A stretch of 5,964 bases of DNA from Desulfobacteraceae bacterium (GTDB lineage Bacteria > Desulfobacterota > Desulfobacteria > Desulfobacterales > Desulfobacteraceae). The position numbers and the translations under genes are program-made. The stretch's first letter is position 1. Every line of letters starts with the position of its first letter. The stretch covers positions 1 through 5,964 of the forward strand of contig JAFLJU010000344.1 in the NCBI GenBank assembly GCA_022712835.1, read 5' to 3'. This document shows, one piece after another, positions 5,285-5,964 of this stretch. The notes beneath the pieces are model-generated. The model was given only the letters and a program-made list of their open reading frames with translations. It was not told the DNA's origin and did no database searches.

Positions 5285-5428
5285 GGTCTGACTCTGGCAG
5301 TGATTTCATCATTCCAAAAGCAATACCAGCCTCTTGAATATACTCTCGTTCAAGGGACGCTATTTTTTTTTGTCATAGCTGAAATTGGGCCAGTCGTCTT
5401 GCTGCCAGTTCCATCTTTTTGAATTCAT
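5268..5428 (-). pseudogene. N-terminal remnant of a Fic-family protein (DUF4172 region), frameshifted
   Basis: From the ATG at 5428 the minus strand encodes MNSKRWNWQQDDWPNFSYD, matching the WxWQxxxWPxFxYD opening typical of Fic proteins with an N-terminal DUF4172 region. A run of nine A follows and the frame stops at a TAG. Shifting frame at that run (equivalent to 7 or 10 A) restores IASLEREYIQEAG, then IAFGMMKSLPESDHDYTR, which continues the family pattern, before a TGA at 5270-5268. The catalytic Fic domain (HPFxxGNGR motif) is absent: the sequence changes to VOC-like material at this point. Intact relatives are about 350-380 residues and AMPylate or otherwise modify target proteins. This is an inactive fragment, about 52 residues, unless the A-run is slipped by the polymerase or ribosome, which would still give only a stub. 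Confidence 0.7.
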
Positions 5429-5584
5429 GATCAAGGCCTTGAGTTATATATCATCTATTTAGAACTCATAAAATAGATAATATTGAGCTATAAAGTAAGT
5501 GTTTTTAAATCATATTTTTAATGTTAAGTTCACAAGCTTGCCTGAGTGCAACGGCTTGTTAACAGGCCCGAGGAACCTGGGGTT

Positions 5585-5685
5585 AGGGCTATCATCCTTA
5601 CAGCGGTAACATATAATCTGGCGATTGTCCATCACGCGCCCGACGTCCTTTGTTAACCCCTAATAAGCGATATCATCCGCTTCAT
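5585..5685 (-). pseudogene. Degenerate short-ORF repeat, copy 2
   Basis: This 101-base segment matches 595-707 (see that entry for the alignment). Starting at the ATG at 5685 the minus strand gives MKRMISLIRG, stop, QRTSGA, stop, WTIARLYVTAVRMIAL. The frame then stays open beyond the shared part as TPGSSGLLTSRCTQASL and stops near 5534. Its stops differ from the one in copy 1: WTIARLYV is uninterrupted here while copy 1 has TAA in place of TTA, and copy 1 has GGA where this copy has TGA. The two are therefore independently decayed copies. The family is unknown to me, although the peptide looks like one found in multiple copies in some genomes. Confidence 0.6.
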
Positions 5686-5814
5686 TTGTATTCGTTGGGA
5701 AATTTCAAAAATAATTCTATCCCTTTTTTCTGATGAAGTTTTCATTTGTCTTTCACCGTGATAAGTGATTCACTGCATGAAAAAAATATTTTAAACCAGT
5801 TTATACAATCAACC

Positions 5815-5819
5815 AGGAA
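5815..5819 (+). promoter_or_regulatory. Ribosome binding site of the yjdM-like gene
   Basis: AGGAA lies 7 bases before the ATG at 5827, which favours this start over the internal ATG at 5845 (Met7). Confidence 0.6.
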
Positions 5820-5826
5820 TTTTGCT

Positions 5827-5964
5827 ATGTCAGTTGAAGAAAATATGTGTCCCAAATGTAATTCACCCTATGCCTATCTCGATGGACTCCTGTGGATATG
5901 CCCTGAATGTGCTCATGAGTGGGTACCTGATCAGACTTCTGATACCCCCTCGGAAGATGCGCCA
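5827..5964 (+). CDS. yjdM: YjdM/PhnA-family zinc-ribbon protein, N-terminal part (runs off the right edge)
   Basis: The first 46 codons are present. [14 protein letters not shown] (7-20) and ICPECAHEW (24-32) form a CxxC-x(14)-CxxC zinc ribbon (Cys8, Cys11, Cys26, Cys29) that closely follows the N-terminus of E. coli PhnA/YjdM, as I recall it, including the ECAHEW ending. Family members are about 110 residues, so most of the C-terminal domain lies beyond the window. The protein is cytosolic; the old name came from proximity to phosphonate genes and its role there is not established. It is the only clear plus-strand gene and is divergent from the minus-strand block, so it probably lies outside the cassette-like segment. 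Confidence 0.88.
   Translation, partial: MSVEENMCPKCNSPYAYLDGLLWICPECAHEWVPDQTSDTPSEDAP

Larger units (their letters stand above)
5429..5826. other. Intergenic region without an intact gene
   Basis: This is the upstream region shared by the minus-strand Fic remnant and the plus-strand zinc-ribbon gene. It contains the degenerate repeat copy 2 (5585-5685). Beside it is an imperfect hairpin built from ACAAGC (about 5532-5537) and GCTTGT (5554-5559). Stretches 5450-5520 and 5690-5810 are AT-rich and show no promoter I would defend. Confidence 0.55.

Noticed and set aside
5764..5774. AGTGATTCACT palindrome upstream of the yjdM-like gene, a possible operator
   Set aside because: Five-base arms are common by chance and no promoter elements or second copy support it.

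Overview
This 5,964-base window is moderately AT-rich. It looks like accessory DNA from a Gram-negative bacterium: there is a lipobox lipoprotein, a Sec-type periplasmic binding protein and a c-di-GMP enzyme. An anaerobic or marine proteobacterium or Desulfobacterota-type genome is my guess from general flavour only. No rRNA, tRNA, CRISPR array, integrase or transposase is visible.

Layout, left to right. Positions 1-385 (minus) hold the N-terminal part of an unrecognised lipoprotein that runs off the edge. Positions 386-809 have no intact gene but carry copy 1 of a degenerate short-ORF repeat (595-707) and a small hairpin. Positions 810-1997 (minus) encode a 395-residue protein whose N-terminal half resembles the LCIB-type beta-carbonic anhydrase domain. 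Positions 2036-2154 form an attC-like set of nested inverted repeats, which overlaps the end of a broken family 3 solute-binding protein (2074-2457, minus). Positions 2458-2869 contain two tandem long hairpins. Positions 2870-3796 (minus) encode a PAS-GGDEF diguanylate cyclase. Positions 3923-4056 contain two smaller attC-like folds. Positions 4051-4896 (minus) encode an EamA/DMT transporter. Positions 5013-5070 are a second clear attC-like element, sitting on the stop codon of a decayed VOC (glyoxalase-fold) fragment (5066-5284, minus). That fragment overlaps the N-terminal remnant of a Fic-family protein (5268-5428, minus). Positions 5429-5826 have no intact gene but hold copy 2 of the repeat (5585-5685). 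A plus-strand yjdM/phnA-like gene starts at 5827 and leaves the window.

Interpretation. From 5428 down to 810 every gene or gene remnant lies on the minus strand. They are functionally unrelated, and are separated by structured spacers with the R''-L''-L'-R' layout of integron attC sites. Two of these sites have a TAA codon embedded in the R''-like box, as is common in gene cassettes. I infer a decaying stretch of a chromosomal gene-cassette array, or cassette-derived DNA. The whole segment is bracketed by two co-oriented copies of a degenerate short ORF about 5 kb apart. The genes do not form an obvious pathway; the intact ones (LCIB-like, PAS-GGDEF, EamA) look like independent adaptive functions.
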